Assembly: GCA_013365365.1 (NCBI GenBank)
Contig: JABVXU010000050.1
Coordinates: 124,001 to 188,000 of the forward strand
DNA: 64,000 nucleotides
Source of the DNA: Cruorifilaria tuberocauda
Lineage: Eukaryota > Nematoda > Chromadorea > Rhabditida > Onchocercidae
Direction of reading: 5' to 3'
This document shows positions 1-10,976 of this stretch, one piece after another; within the stretch, counting starts at the first letter, position 1, and each line of letters starts with the position of its first letter. Position numbers and translations under genes: made by a program. The notes below the pieces were generated by a model. The model made no database searches and was not told the origin of the DNA. It saw only the letters and a list, made by a program, of their open reading frames with translations.

Positions 1-48
1 AAATCATAGCAATACTTGAAGATTAAATGCAAAAAATCTCTCCCGAAC

Positions 49-1103
49 CTGTGTGACGATTTGATTGTAAAAGTAGAGCATTAGTGGATTGCCCATGCTG
101 TGTGCAATAATGATTACTTTCTTATGATTATAAGATTGATACGTTTCTTCAATCAATTTCGTCAAATTTGAATAATAGTCTTCGAATTCATCTGCAATTT
201 CAACCCATATTTTCATGATAAAACCTGCAGAAATGCAGAAATTTCTATTTCTTTTACTGAGATAAAAATTTGAAATCATTGTAGGTTTAGTTGAAACTCG
301 AAAAATTTACCAAAAACTGAAGAATCGTGAAAGAAAAATTATTTTCATAATGAAATAATTTGGAATTCTCATGATAAACTACCCAGTAGTGGCTTACTTG
401 GCGCTTGTCTCCAATCATAAGGTGCTCCCACAATGTTTTCACCTCGACGATAGCCAAGTGGTAGGAGTGCTTCAACTATATCCGTGAAATAGCGTCCTTC
501 CGATGCTTTTGATGTATCTAACCACTCCATGGTACTTGTATTTTGGAATCCAGGAACATCAATCAGGACGCCAGGCATACTAGATGTTTTGTTCGTTGTT
601 CTGTTATACATTAACCTTCAAGTATTCTATATCACTAGTAGTATAAAATCACTCTCACAATAAATATCCTAATAAAGTTTTGCTTACCATTCGTTCTAGA
701 ATGGATATACTTTCAAAAGTTCTACGTTTACAATCTAACTTACTTCATATTATCCACCCAACAATCGATTACTGTTGGCAAGAACAGTTCCAAATTTAAC
801 CATAAATCGAAGAAATTATCCGTTTGTCGTGCACACCAATAATGTACAATTTCAGGTTTTCCAATGAGTTTTGCTTTAAACTGTGATCCACCATAACCAG
901 GTACTATAAATTTTACTGTTTCGTTTAACTAACTGTTAGTAGAAAATAGTCGTTATAAGTGAAAACATTATATACATTATCAATTCCTTTAAACGCATAC
1001 CCATTACAACTGGATGTAAAAGTGCCTCTATTGCAATTGTTGCTGGTATGACAACTGAAAAGAGTAATGATATGCGAAGTGATGACATCCAAACAAGTAT
1101 CAT
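49..1103 (-). CDS. PLA2G15: Lysosomal phospholipase A2 / LCAT-family acyltransferase, 5' part (3' end outside window)
   Basis: Four exons can be joined: 1103-1001, 903-744, 615-398 and 191-49. They give 208 codons in frame, ending at a CAG|GTTCGG donor, so the rest lies beyond the left edge. The family hydrolyses or transacylates phospholipids in lysosomes or outside the cell. A hydrophobic signal peptide (residues 1 to about 28) precedes HPVVMVPGYGGSQ. Next come the lid cysteines in HYWC and IDCWVDN, then VPGFQNT, GAPYDWRQAP and the nucleophile motif AHSMGN with Ser near residue 192. AHSMGN resembles PLA2G15 more than LCAT (GHSLG). The catalytic Asp and His are not in the window. A TTTCTAG directly before the start (CTAG at 1106-1109) could accept a spliced leader. 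Family assignment is firm; PLA2G15 rather than LCAT is inference. Confidence 0.9.
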
Positions 1104-3011
1104 CCCTAGAAATATACTTTTCAAAAATTTGTTGATTTTAAATGCTTCTTTTTATTCTTATTCAATTAAATTATTGGTTCAGTACGTCAGTAAGCAACAA
1201 TGATCAACAAATTTAACTGCAAGAATTAAGTCGTTTGAAATTCAAATATAGGAATGATGTAATATCAATCATAATTGTATAAAAATATCTATAAGGAATT
1301 CCTGAAGGTTAACAAGTAATCTCTATTAACCTACAGAACAGCAAAAAGTGCTGTAATTCTTACACATTGAAACGGGAGTTTTCGTTCTGTAGCATGGAGA
1401 AAATTCAGAAAATTAAAGGAATGAAAAGACATGATGGATTTTCTATTTGTCTTTCAAACTAATTTTATGATCTAACATCTCTTCTCAATTTGACTTGAAT
1501 TAATTAAGACTTCGTTTCAAAGGATTTTTTTTATAAATATATAACAGAAAGATAGAATTAAGGCGAAATAATTGCAGCAGCTAAATCTCAAAAACGTTGT
1601 CTTTTAAGTTTAGATTAAAAACCTTGTGAATGATTCAGTCGTCCCACTTGTGAATGGGTCTAAATCTGGATTTTATAAAATAACAAGATGGAGATTACTC
1701 AATGAGTGATCAGTTATAATCATTATCGCTTCCCAATTTTCTTAACAGAATACTAAATCCCAAATGCGTCTAACGGAAAAAAGAATTAAACCACAAAATC
1801 AATTACTACTACATATGTTTTCTTCATAGTTAATAACTACGCTTTTTTACAAGAGCAACACACACCTCAACTACTATCACTAGTATCAATTGGTATTTAA
1901 CAAATGAGTGATCAATCTTTGGGTTATCAAATCGTTCACTGGAATTCTTTAAATAATTGCGATATTTCATTTGTCTAGAAGTCTGAATCAATGAAAGAAA
2001 AAAATTAGATACAATTGAAGGAGACACATCCGGGAACAAACAATTTCTAGTTTCGTAATTATACTGTATAACCTCAACCACAACTCCTACTTCTCGTGAC
2101 ATGACACTTTATTGTTCGCGCCAATTGTTCCCATATCCGTCATCTTTGACCTCTAACATAAACAACATTTAAAAATATAGAAACATTGATAAGGCAATTC
2201 TGTGATCAAAATTCTTTTTCGCAAGAATTTTTACTGGTAAAATATCAGTCCACCGAATTCATTTTTGCAATATTTTTATAACTGATTTATAACTGATAAA
2301 CTATTCATTGAATGGAAATAATGATTCAGCACGAACAATTTCTGAATTGCAATTACATTTTGTGCTGACAGACCTCAAAGCTAACTCTATTCTCAGTAAA
2401 ACGAAAGACGCTACTTTCATAAAAAAAAATAGTGGGTAATGGTAGCGACTATTTGTATGATAATTATTATCATAATTACTGCCTGCATTTCAGGATCGAA
2501 AAACTTTATTTCCAAACACTCTATCATGCTGAAATGCATTCAAAAACGGGAATGACCCTTAAACGAATTTAAGACTTCCAAAATTAAATTGGAAAATGCA
2601 AAAAACCTTTGACATCCAGGAAATAAAAATTAAAGAATTTATTAGAAACACAGAATTCGATTATTTCGAACAGTCCACTGAAACAAAAAAGTATACAAAT
2701 TCATTCCGTAGTTTCAAGAAGTTGCTAAGAATGAATGAAAAAAAGCTAAATTATTCGAAAGAAGCGTAAAGATCACAAAACATTCAATTAAAAAGTGTTA
2801 GCCAGCGCTCAAGTATTTGCGCCCAGCAGCTGAAGATCGAACACTGAAAAAGGTCTTTGAGTTTTAATGCAATTTTATTTAGTCCTGCTATTTTTTATGA
2901 ATGACAATACAAACCGCTGACTTCATGATAACCGAAATTCAGAATGGAAGTCAGGCTATCTTTTTTATATATATATATCCAATGATATTTTATATCGCAA
3001 TATATCGAAGA
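1104..3011. other. Intergenic, no recognised gene
   Basis: AT-rich DNA between two genes in the same orientation. It contains a 90-codon minus-strand ORF (1830-2102) with no recognisable motif and poor coding character. The 3' UTR of the KH-domain gene should occupy the part near 3000. A short TA-rich run lies at 2966-2981. Nothing else could be supported. Confidence 0.5.
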
Positions 3012-6000
3012 TTACCACTGTTGAAGCAAAAATTGTGCCATTTCAATCTGACTTGGTGTGCCTGATATTGTGATAATTCGTTCACCATTTGGGTCTTCCT
3101 CCTCAATTTTGATGTGTGCACCCGATTCATCACGAATACGCCGAATACGTTCACCGCCTCGACCGATAATTGTTCCACCCAATTCATTTGGCACAGTCAC
3201 CTAAAATTTTCTCCACTAGCGCAGCTTAGGCACAATAATTATTGGTAATATCGGACAAAAATTTATTTCAGAGGACTTTAGTAAGCTATAAATTCACGAT
3301 AGTGCTCAGATACAAGAACTTACTAATCCAACGGAGTAGAGAGTACCGTTTTAGCACCTTCATTTAAAATACAATAAAATTACGATTTTTACATAGAATG
3401 CTGAGCAAAATGATATAGTTTTACTCGCTTCATTCCAGATATACTTTTAAAGAACAATATCAAATCTATAAACTGGAATTTCAATTTTGTTCTTTCTTGT
3501 TTCTGTCTCTCTTTGTTTCTTTCTTGGTCGCATCAGATAGCATACTTGTGCCGTCTCTAGAGGTCCGTCATCGTATGCAGGTGGTACCGGACCATAAGGG
3601 GGCAAAGGAATTCGACTTCGTGGACCGTATCCTCTTATTCCTCGTCCACTGTGATCTCCAGCATAACCTCCATATTCATTCGCAACCATTGGATCAAAAA
3701 AAATCGATTCATATGGACGTGAAGGTCCTTTAATTGGAATCTAAAGAAAAAAATTTTGCTTCATTATTCCTATATTTACTTATCTAATAAGTTCTCACTT
3801 CTACATGTTCCACTTGATATAATGACTAACATTGTAAAACTAATAAAAAATATAGAAAAACCAACCAGTTCAAGTTACATTAACTGTTATTGTTACTATT
3901 GACGATTAACTAAACCTGTGAAAACCAGCATTCAGTAAATACTGGGTTACAAAATTTATTATACTTCTTTCAGTGTGGTAATAATTGTAACCAAACAGGC
4001 CACAATTTTTTCTGGTTTCCCATTAATTTGGATAATACGTTCCGTTGACTGGGGACAGCATTCTGAATACACCTACAAAACTAAAGATTAATCCTTGGGT
4101 TAGAGCGATATATAAGATATAGTATAATTGTTAATTGTATAAGTGTTACCAGAAATAACCTTGAGATCAACTCCGTTTTCCTCACGCAATTCCTTGATAC
4201 GACTTCCTCCACGACCAATTACAGCACCTGCATGAGATTGATGTACCAGTACTTTCAGTTCTGAATCGCGATCCTGATTGTCATGTACCTGTAACACGAA
4301 TATCAAATGCGAAGTCTCTCCAAAAACTATCCAGAAGTTTTCCACTGTTTAAAGAACTGATAAAAATACCTTTACACTAGATATTTGTATTTATTATTAA
4401 GTTATAACATCTTAAAAATTATGAAAAGATTTCCAAATTAGTAAATAGATTTTAAAAGCGGCTTCACAACGACAATCTTCATTAGAAAAGTCATCTATTA
4501 GGCATATTTATTTCTAAGCATTCACTAACCTCATCGATTCTTGCAATTATCATTTCTACACATTTGACAACATTTTCGACCGTTGCAACTAACTGTACCA
4601 CACTGCAATTGAAATATCGAAATTTGCTGGAATCACTACATAATAAGGAATTAAACATGCAACAAACAACGTGAATTACTTTACACACTCTCATACTAAA
4701 AAGTGATTTTGTTTCAAAAAGTATGCGCGCTGATGTATGCCTAAGATATGAAAATAGCAGCAAATCTGACCTTCCGATTCGAACTTAATCTCTTGGTGAA
4801 AGATCTTAACGATACAGTAACAAGGTTAAGAAAAACTATTATAAATCAAAAATATACTAATAACATAAACATGAAAAAAGTACTGTACGTGACAAAGAAT
4901 GACCCCAAAGTAATGAAATACATATTCCCGAAGCAGACACAAGATTCTATAAAAAATATCAAGTGCTAACTGCATGGGTGTGGAATTTAACACTCTCATA
5001 ATTATCGAGCTAATTCTTCATGTTAAGAAGCCCAGAATCGAGAAAACCAGAAGGTCGGAGTACTACCATTTTACTACCGTCTCAGTTTTTAACTGAGGAG
5101 ATATCTATGTAGAAATTACATAATTTTTTATGTCAGAACAAGAGTAAAATAATCATTAAAAAACTGTTCATCGAACAAAGGCAACCGGCAAAGAGAAGTT
5201 GGTATAACAGTGGGCGGGTCGCTATCCAGGTGGGCCAAATCAACACACCGCTGCCAGTGAGTTACGCGGCCCTTCTTAGCCGTAGAAGTAGCATACCACC
5301 AAATCTTCTCAATCCAGTTTTGCCATATTTCAATAAAATAGAGGGAGGATTGGAAGGAGGGTTTACCGTTCAGGCGTCTGGCTATCGGGGACCGATACAG
5401 TCGCGTCGCACTGCAATGAGTTACTAACATTTAAATAGATATACATATGTTTCAATGTTGCTTCAATAGGTTTAAAGCGGGTTTAATTAAATCTTAGACG
5501 AATCAGTTCATATTCAAACCCAGAGAATAATGAGTGAATTAAAGCCCACATTCTCCAAAATCTTCAGCAAGCGACTTCAACAATTTCTCATTCCCATTAA
5601 ATTTTCCCAATCGTCAATTTCTAACCCAAAAATCTTCTAAATCAATAAGCATTTTTTTTCAAACGTTGAAAACAACTTTCAGAAGAAATCTTACGAATGT
5701 TTCTCGGAATCTTCTAAGTACTTCGGCTGTCGAACTTCCAGAAGTAGCATTCGTCCTCTTGCTATGTATGTATAATGTATACAGTAGCTCAAAATCACCT
5801 CACTTTGGCTCAAAATCACTCATATTAATTGAAATCGAACAAAGCTCACCATTATAGGTTTTACAACCAAAAAAACTATACCTCGGTTTGAATATTTTTG
5901 ACGCTTTCACCCTTTTTGCCAATGATTGCACCAGCTCCTCGACTTGTTACTAATAATCGTAATTCATATTTTCCGTCAGCCAAGGCTTTTTGGTATGAAT

Positions 6001-6085
6001 CTTGCCGTTGTCGTTTTCCAGCAGTCAACCCGGTACCGTAACCGTAACTGTAACCATATGGATCTTCGATTCGCTGTCGTTTCAT
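3012..6085 (-). CDS. hrpk-1: hnRNP K homologue, three KH domains (HRPK-1 type)
   Basis: Seven exons (6085-5882, 5410-5367, 4602-4530, 4288-4160, 4072-3965, 3740-3546, 3200-3012) give a complete 313-residue ORF, with phases agreeing at every junction. The family binds C/U-rich RNA and acts in splicing, translation and microRNA pathways; C. elegans HRPK-1 is the expected orthologue. KH1 (about 39-105) carries GKKG and is split over exons 1-3. KH2 (about 112-186) carries GRGG and spans exons 4-5. KH3 (about 252-313, GRGG) is encoded by the last exon alone and ends at FLLQQW. A Gly/Tyr/Arg/Pro-rich linker in exon 6 separates KH2 and KH3, as in hnRNP K. Exon 2 is only 44 nt ([15 protein letters not shown]) and is easily missed. 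The start [12 protein letters not shown] precedes a basic Tyr/Gly-rich N-terminus. Confidence 0.95.
5150..5366. other. GC-rich block in hrpk-1 intron 2
   Basis: The intron directly after the 44-nt exon 2 starts with about 200 bp of clearly higher GC than its surroundings. Both strands are open over this stretch (plus 5230-5427; minus 5128-5430), but the frame continuing exon 2 stops at once (CGG TAA). It matches no family I recognise. It may be a repeat, an intronic RNA or a regulatory element. Confidence 0.3.
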
Positions 6086-7425
6086 GATAATTTGATGCTA
6101 TAATTATAGACCGAAATTATATATTGGATGACGACGATGAGGCAGAAAGTTAAAGGATGAGTATAAAATTAAAGTTATTGCTCCACACATCAGATAGCAC
6201 ACAATACTATTTTAGGTACTACAATAGCTAAATATGAACGTATAAAAATCAACTATTCCATAGTATGAATAATCCAATTAAACTAAACATATGCATAACA
6301 GGAAAAAATTAAAACTGAGATAGCTACACATTCATCGAAATGTATATAAGCAGGAATCTCTGAATTAAAAAATACAAGAACGTGGGTAATATAGCGTGCT
6401 ATTATCTTACCCTTCTCTTAGCGTTTATATAACCTACATTATCGTAAATTCATATCTGTCTTCGACATCTCTCCGACATCGGCAGTCTTTTTGTTGCTTA
6501 CAGTCATTGTTTCCTTGCAACATGATGTCTATCACTTCTTCATCCTCGACATACCACATTATTTCATTTGACATTATTACACTATCCTTTTCCTTTTAAC
6601 TCCGCCTTCCATTTCTGACATTTCTCCGATCCTTAACATTCTCCAACTGTACATCACTTCCCGAAATAAACCTCGATGGAGCAGAACCGATTCCAAACCA
6701 GACAAAACTACTTGTCAACAACCGCTCTATCAACTCATCTACCGCGTACAGCAAACTGACAGCTGTTTGATATATCGCTCGCTTCTACGTGTTTAGTCAG
6801 TACGCAATTAAACTGGCTCATTGACATCATTAATATCCTCAGTAACTTGAAGTCTATTAGAAACTAATAACTCTTTGGAGGTGAGAAAGATTTTGTATGT
6901 AATTTTTTAAAACTGTATAGCTGAATAAAAGATATCTTTCCATTAGTCACAATGATATATGCACTGCTACTTTATGCTTTATTATCGTTCAATTTTCGAG
7001 AGTTTTCGAGATCATTTTGTTTTTTTCACTTCCCCCAATAAACTGTTTCTGAAGACTAGTTGAAAGTAGCCACAGTGATGTCGGCTTCACAATAGCAATT
7101 AACACACACTAAGAGAGGTCAGGAAGGTGACATTGTCAGTGAATGACCTTCCAAAGTGAGAATTGAACGAAACTGTTCATCTAACCTTTAACATTTACTT
7201 GTTATTATATTGTCCTTTAATGCAATCACGTTCCTTTTATTCGTATTTTTAACTTTATTATTTACTCCAGTACATTCATCCTTTCTTATCATCTCGAATG
7301 ACTTTTCGGTCAGATTGACTTTGTATCGTCCATTCCACCGTTCACCTATTACCTAAATAATAGAATAAATTACTCTTCATTTATAAAACTCCCTCTCCAC
7401 TTTTTCTCTGCTGGTAAATATATTT

Positions 7426-7568
7426 ACCTTGGCTAAATCCTTAATTGCTTCCATTGAAATTTCGCAACCAATTTGACGCAGAGAATCTGTGATACATCTC
7501 TAGCGTTTATGGGAATCTGATGAACTGAAGATTTTTTCAATGGAAGCAATTAAGGATTTAGCCAAGGT
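7426..7568. repeat. Perfect inverted repeat, 34-bp arms, 75-nt loop
   Basis: The arm at 7426-7459 (begins ACCTTGGCTAAATCC) is the exact reverse complement of 7535-7568 (ends GGATTTAGCCAAGGT). The 75 bases between them are unrelated. A 34-bp perfect stem is far beyond chance in this window. It could be a fold-back transposon remnant, a palindrome formed by replication slippage, or the stem of a hairpin RNA. The flanking bases show no clear target-site duplication. Confidence 0.85.
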
Positions 7569-10500
7569 TAAACCTTCCTCCTGCAACATTTTGCGGCGAA
7601 ATAGAAGTAGGGAAGAAACAGTGGAACTTGATACAATTTTGTTTATATAAAGCTGTCAATATGATCGATGGAGACGGGGAGTGATGTCGGAAGGTAGAAG
7701 TTTTTACACCGACGATTAGTTAGATCGCGAAACATTAGGAGATCTTTTGGTAAACAGACCTAACATTTCAAACCGAACGCGCTTTTCCGAACACGTTTTT
7801 CGCAACAAATTTGCAGGACTTACTTTGTATTCCTTATTTGTGGTAAATGACATCCGCTGGTAGGAGATAGCAGTTGCAACTGCTATGATCATTCACACAC
7901 AGAACTGCTCGAGAGATCCTCACGACACATCGAGATGAATAACAGCATTTGAAAAAGGCGAACTGAAATTTCGTGCTCATTTATTGAAAATTCATTTCTC
8001 TGTTCATATGTTATCGCGATTTTCAGGATAATTCGATAATTTCTTGCAGTTTATTTATCAAATGGGAGAGATCTGCAAGTGGTAAATGGCGATGCTAATT
8101 ATAGTGGCGGTAAGATGACGAAGAACATGAGCGGAAAAAAAATAGAATAAACTTCAGGAAACAGTTCATTAAATTTTTTTCGTTTATAAAAGTTATCAAA
8201 ATTTCGAGCATATTTTTCTTCTTTCTACTTCCTAATTAGTACTACTTTTACTACTTTTTTGCGAGTAGAGTTTCTTTAAATTTTTCTATTGTAGTTTTGT
8301 CTGCCTGTAAAAATTTGATGTTCGGTTACAACTGAATGCATAACAATCAAAACCATTTTTTTCTTCATCTCCAGGTTTTCATTTTTTAGTATTTCGATTT
8401 GAAATGCTGAGCGGAAAGGAAAAAGACAAGTGTCGAGAATTTTCTCGAAACTAGATTTCAAATATTCTTGAAGATTAGGGCAACATGAGAAACTAAAGGT
8501 ATGATTTCTTGTGTGTTTTTTTAGCGCGCTATTTGATACAAGACATTTATGTTACTGTTGTAATATTTTCGGTAGATTATCATGTATGATCCGCATGCTC
8601 TCACACTATCTTTGCTTAGTGATAAGAATAGGACATTACAATCATAGCTGTGTTATGATGCCATATTCTCATATATCCCTATCACCTCGGATCCACTGAT
8701 AGATCAGATCTCCTCATCTTAGTAAAAACCTCCTTGGTTGAGAAAAGGAACACTGTTGTCATTCGCGGTGCAGTTGTTCTCCAGGTCTTCATTGCTATAG
8801 ACGAATCTTCTACTGAATAAAAGTATTATGTTGGTTCGTGCTAAACCCAAACAATTCAACACAATCAAGCTCAGATTCCACAACAACAAGCATCTCAAAA
8901 GCATCTTAGATAATTGAATACGGAGAATTTCAATTTATAAATTTGATTTTCACTTTCTCTTTGACCATTTCATTATGTGATTGCTTTATTTGATGTATAC
9001 AAATATATCCAGCGCTTCCCGGATTTTCTTTCTTTTTTTGTGCACTGCTCGTACAGAAACTGTATTTTAATCCAAAATCAACATTTTCTGGAGATTTCTG
9101 TCTTAAAATTTTTCAGCCAAGCCGTTTGTGACCTAATTTATTCGCTCACAAAATAAATTGCTAACTTTAAATTCATTAATAAAATTACGAAAAGAAACCA
9201 TTTAGAAGAAAATTCACAAAAACGAATTAAAAACACATGGAGCAAATCATTTTTTAAAGAAATCAAGTTGAATCTATCAACTTTCATTATCGAACACTTG
9301 CCATCTTATTATCTTAAAAATTTTCCTCAAAGATTTTTGCAATCTAAAACTTGCAGCAACAACTAATTGATTGGACAGTATAACCGTTTTTCTTTTATTG
9401 CTTGACTTTATATTCAGTGTATCCACTTCTGATGCTGGATTCAATTTCAGTAAAGTTCATTTAATTTTTTTCATCTTCCATAGCAAAGAATATCTTATTG
9501 CTGATACATTAATACTTACTTATACCGATTTGTTTATGCGTTGTACAATATCTGATGCTTCCTTAAATATTATTATTTTTTAATACTTTTCGATGCTTTC
9601 AATCACATTTCTAGAACAACATTGTTCTGACAAATTAGAAGCTGTCTTAGTAGCCTTCAGAATCAATTTTCTGCAGAAACACGTGGTAATTTGGTTTGAA
9701 AATGGTACTATTTAGTAGAAAAGCGCGATCATAGACATGCATGATTGCATGCTTGCATACTAAATAAAACTGAAGTCATTGATTCATTTATGTATCAAGT
9801 ATTGCATGCTATTGAAAAGTTTTTTTTGATATTTGTTTAGTAAAAAACTGGAAATAAATTTCACTCACTACTAAAGACAATACATGCTCAGTTCTTTTTG
9901 CAATGTTGTGAAATAATAAAAATATGGCGGTAGCCAATAGTCCTCTTACTCTTGTTCATTATTATGCTTTACTGGCTGACTTAATTGTAAAATATTGGCT
10001 TTTGGCATAGTTTAAGATTGGAAAATTGCTTAAAATAGAGATACTACAAATTATTGGCAGGAATATTTACGAGTTAATTGATAGCTTTTTGGGACTTTTC
10101 AAGTTGACAAGAATCCTGCGAAGTTGCTCATGGGAAAAAATGCTCAAAATACCTTAGTGGTAAGGAAAACGGGCTAACCATAAATACACTGCAGCAAAGC
10201 TCAGTAAAATATTCCTTTTCTTGGGACGATTTTGATTTCATAATGAACATAACTCAGCGGCTACATGCCAATACGTACGGTTCACTTTTCGTTGATTGGT
10301 TGTTGCTCTTTTGTTAGGTGTGGTTGCGTGGCGTAAGATGATGTGTGTGGTGTAAGGTGAGGTGGCGTAGTGTGACATGAGTTACTGATTTAGTATTTGT
10401 TGCTATTTTCATATACTTTTGAATGCTTGAGAATTTATGCCACAAAACTTTGTCAGCTTGGAGATTTTTAAACGCCATCAAACTTTGTTTGTTATTCAAC

Positions 10501-10920
10501 TGGTTTGAATGTAAGATAAGTTTACATTAATGGTATAAGTCTCTTTAATGCATTTAATGATAAAATCGTGAGAGTGGCAAAACGATTGAAGACTCAGTCA
10601 GTATTTATATGATAAGATGTTGTCTCAAATTCCTAATTTCATTTATAGTCTCTTAGTTGTTAAGAGATCCACCAATAATGTCGCGTCCAGTATTTTCTCT
10701 TTCAGTTTGCTGTTATCTATAATAGACATAGTAATATTGAAACACGAAGAAATAGTTGTTGCGTATTTGAACGCAGAAAAAAGATTATAACCTGACATAT
10801 TATTTTTTTGTAAGAAGCAGTCGACACAAAACGAATAGTTGTTGCATTTAAAATGTCGTATGGATATGTCTATGAAAATAAATTTATAACAAAATTGAAG
10901 TAATGAAAATTTTTCTAACC

Positions 10921-10927
10921 GTTTCAG
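10921..10927 (+). promoter_or_regulatory. Possible spliced-leader trans-splice acceptor for SPATS2
   Basis: GTTTCAG follows a T-rich stretch and lies 49 bases upstream of the SPATS2 start, with no upstream exon visible. This spacing fits trans-splicing in nematodes. Inference only. Confidence 0.35.
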
Positions 10928-10976
10928 AGTTAGTGGCGTATACACTTCATTTGTTTCGTTAATACTTATTACAAAG

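Larger units (their letters stand above)
6086..10976. other. Divergent intergenic region, no recognised gene
   Basis: About 4.9 kb separates the minus-strand hrpk-1 and the plus-strand SPATS2 gene, so both promoters should lie here. I found only short AT-rich ORFs without motifs. Notable parts are the perfect inverted repeat at 7426-7568, a GT/GGT-rich low-complexity stretch at about 10315-10380, a small hairpin with arms GGAAGGT/ACCTTCC at 7122-7152, and a possible spliced-leader acceptor GTTTCAG at 10921-10927. No tRNA or other RNA gene was recognised. Confidence 0.5.

Noticed and set aside
1830..2102. 90-codon minus ORF between the phospholipase and hrpk-1
   Set aside because: No motif, no splice or leader signal clearly linked, and chance ORFs of this size are common here.
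5128..5430. 100-codon minus ORF running through hrpk-1 exon 2 and into the intron
   Set aside because: It is in a different frame from the KH1 coding frame, which stops right after exon 2; the 44-nt exon with clean splice sites explains the conserved protein.
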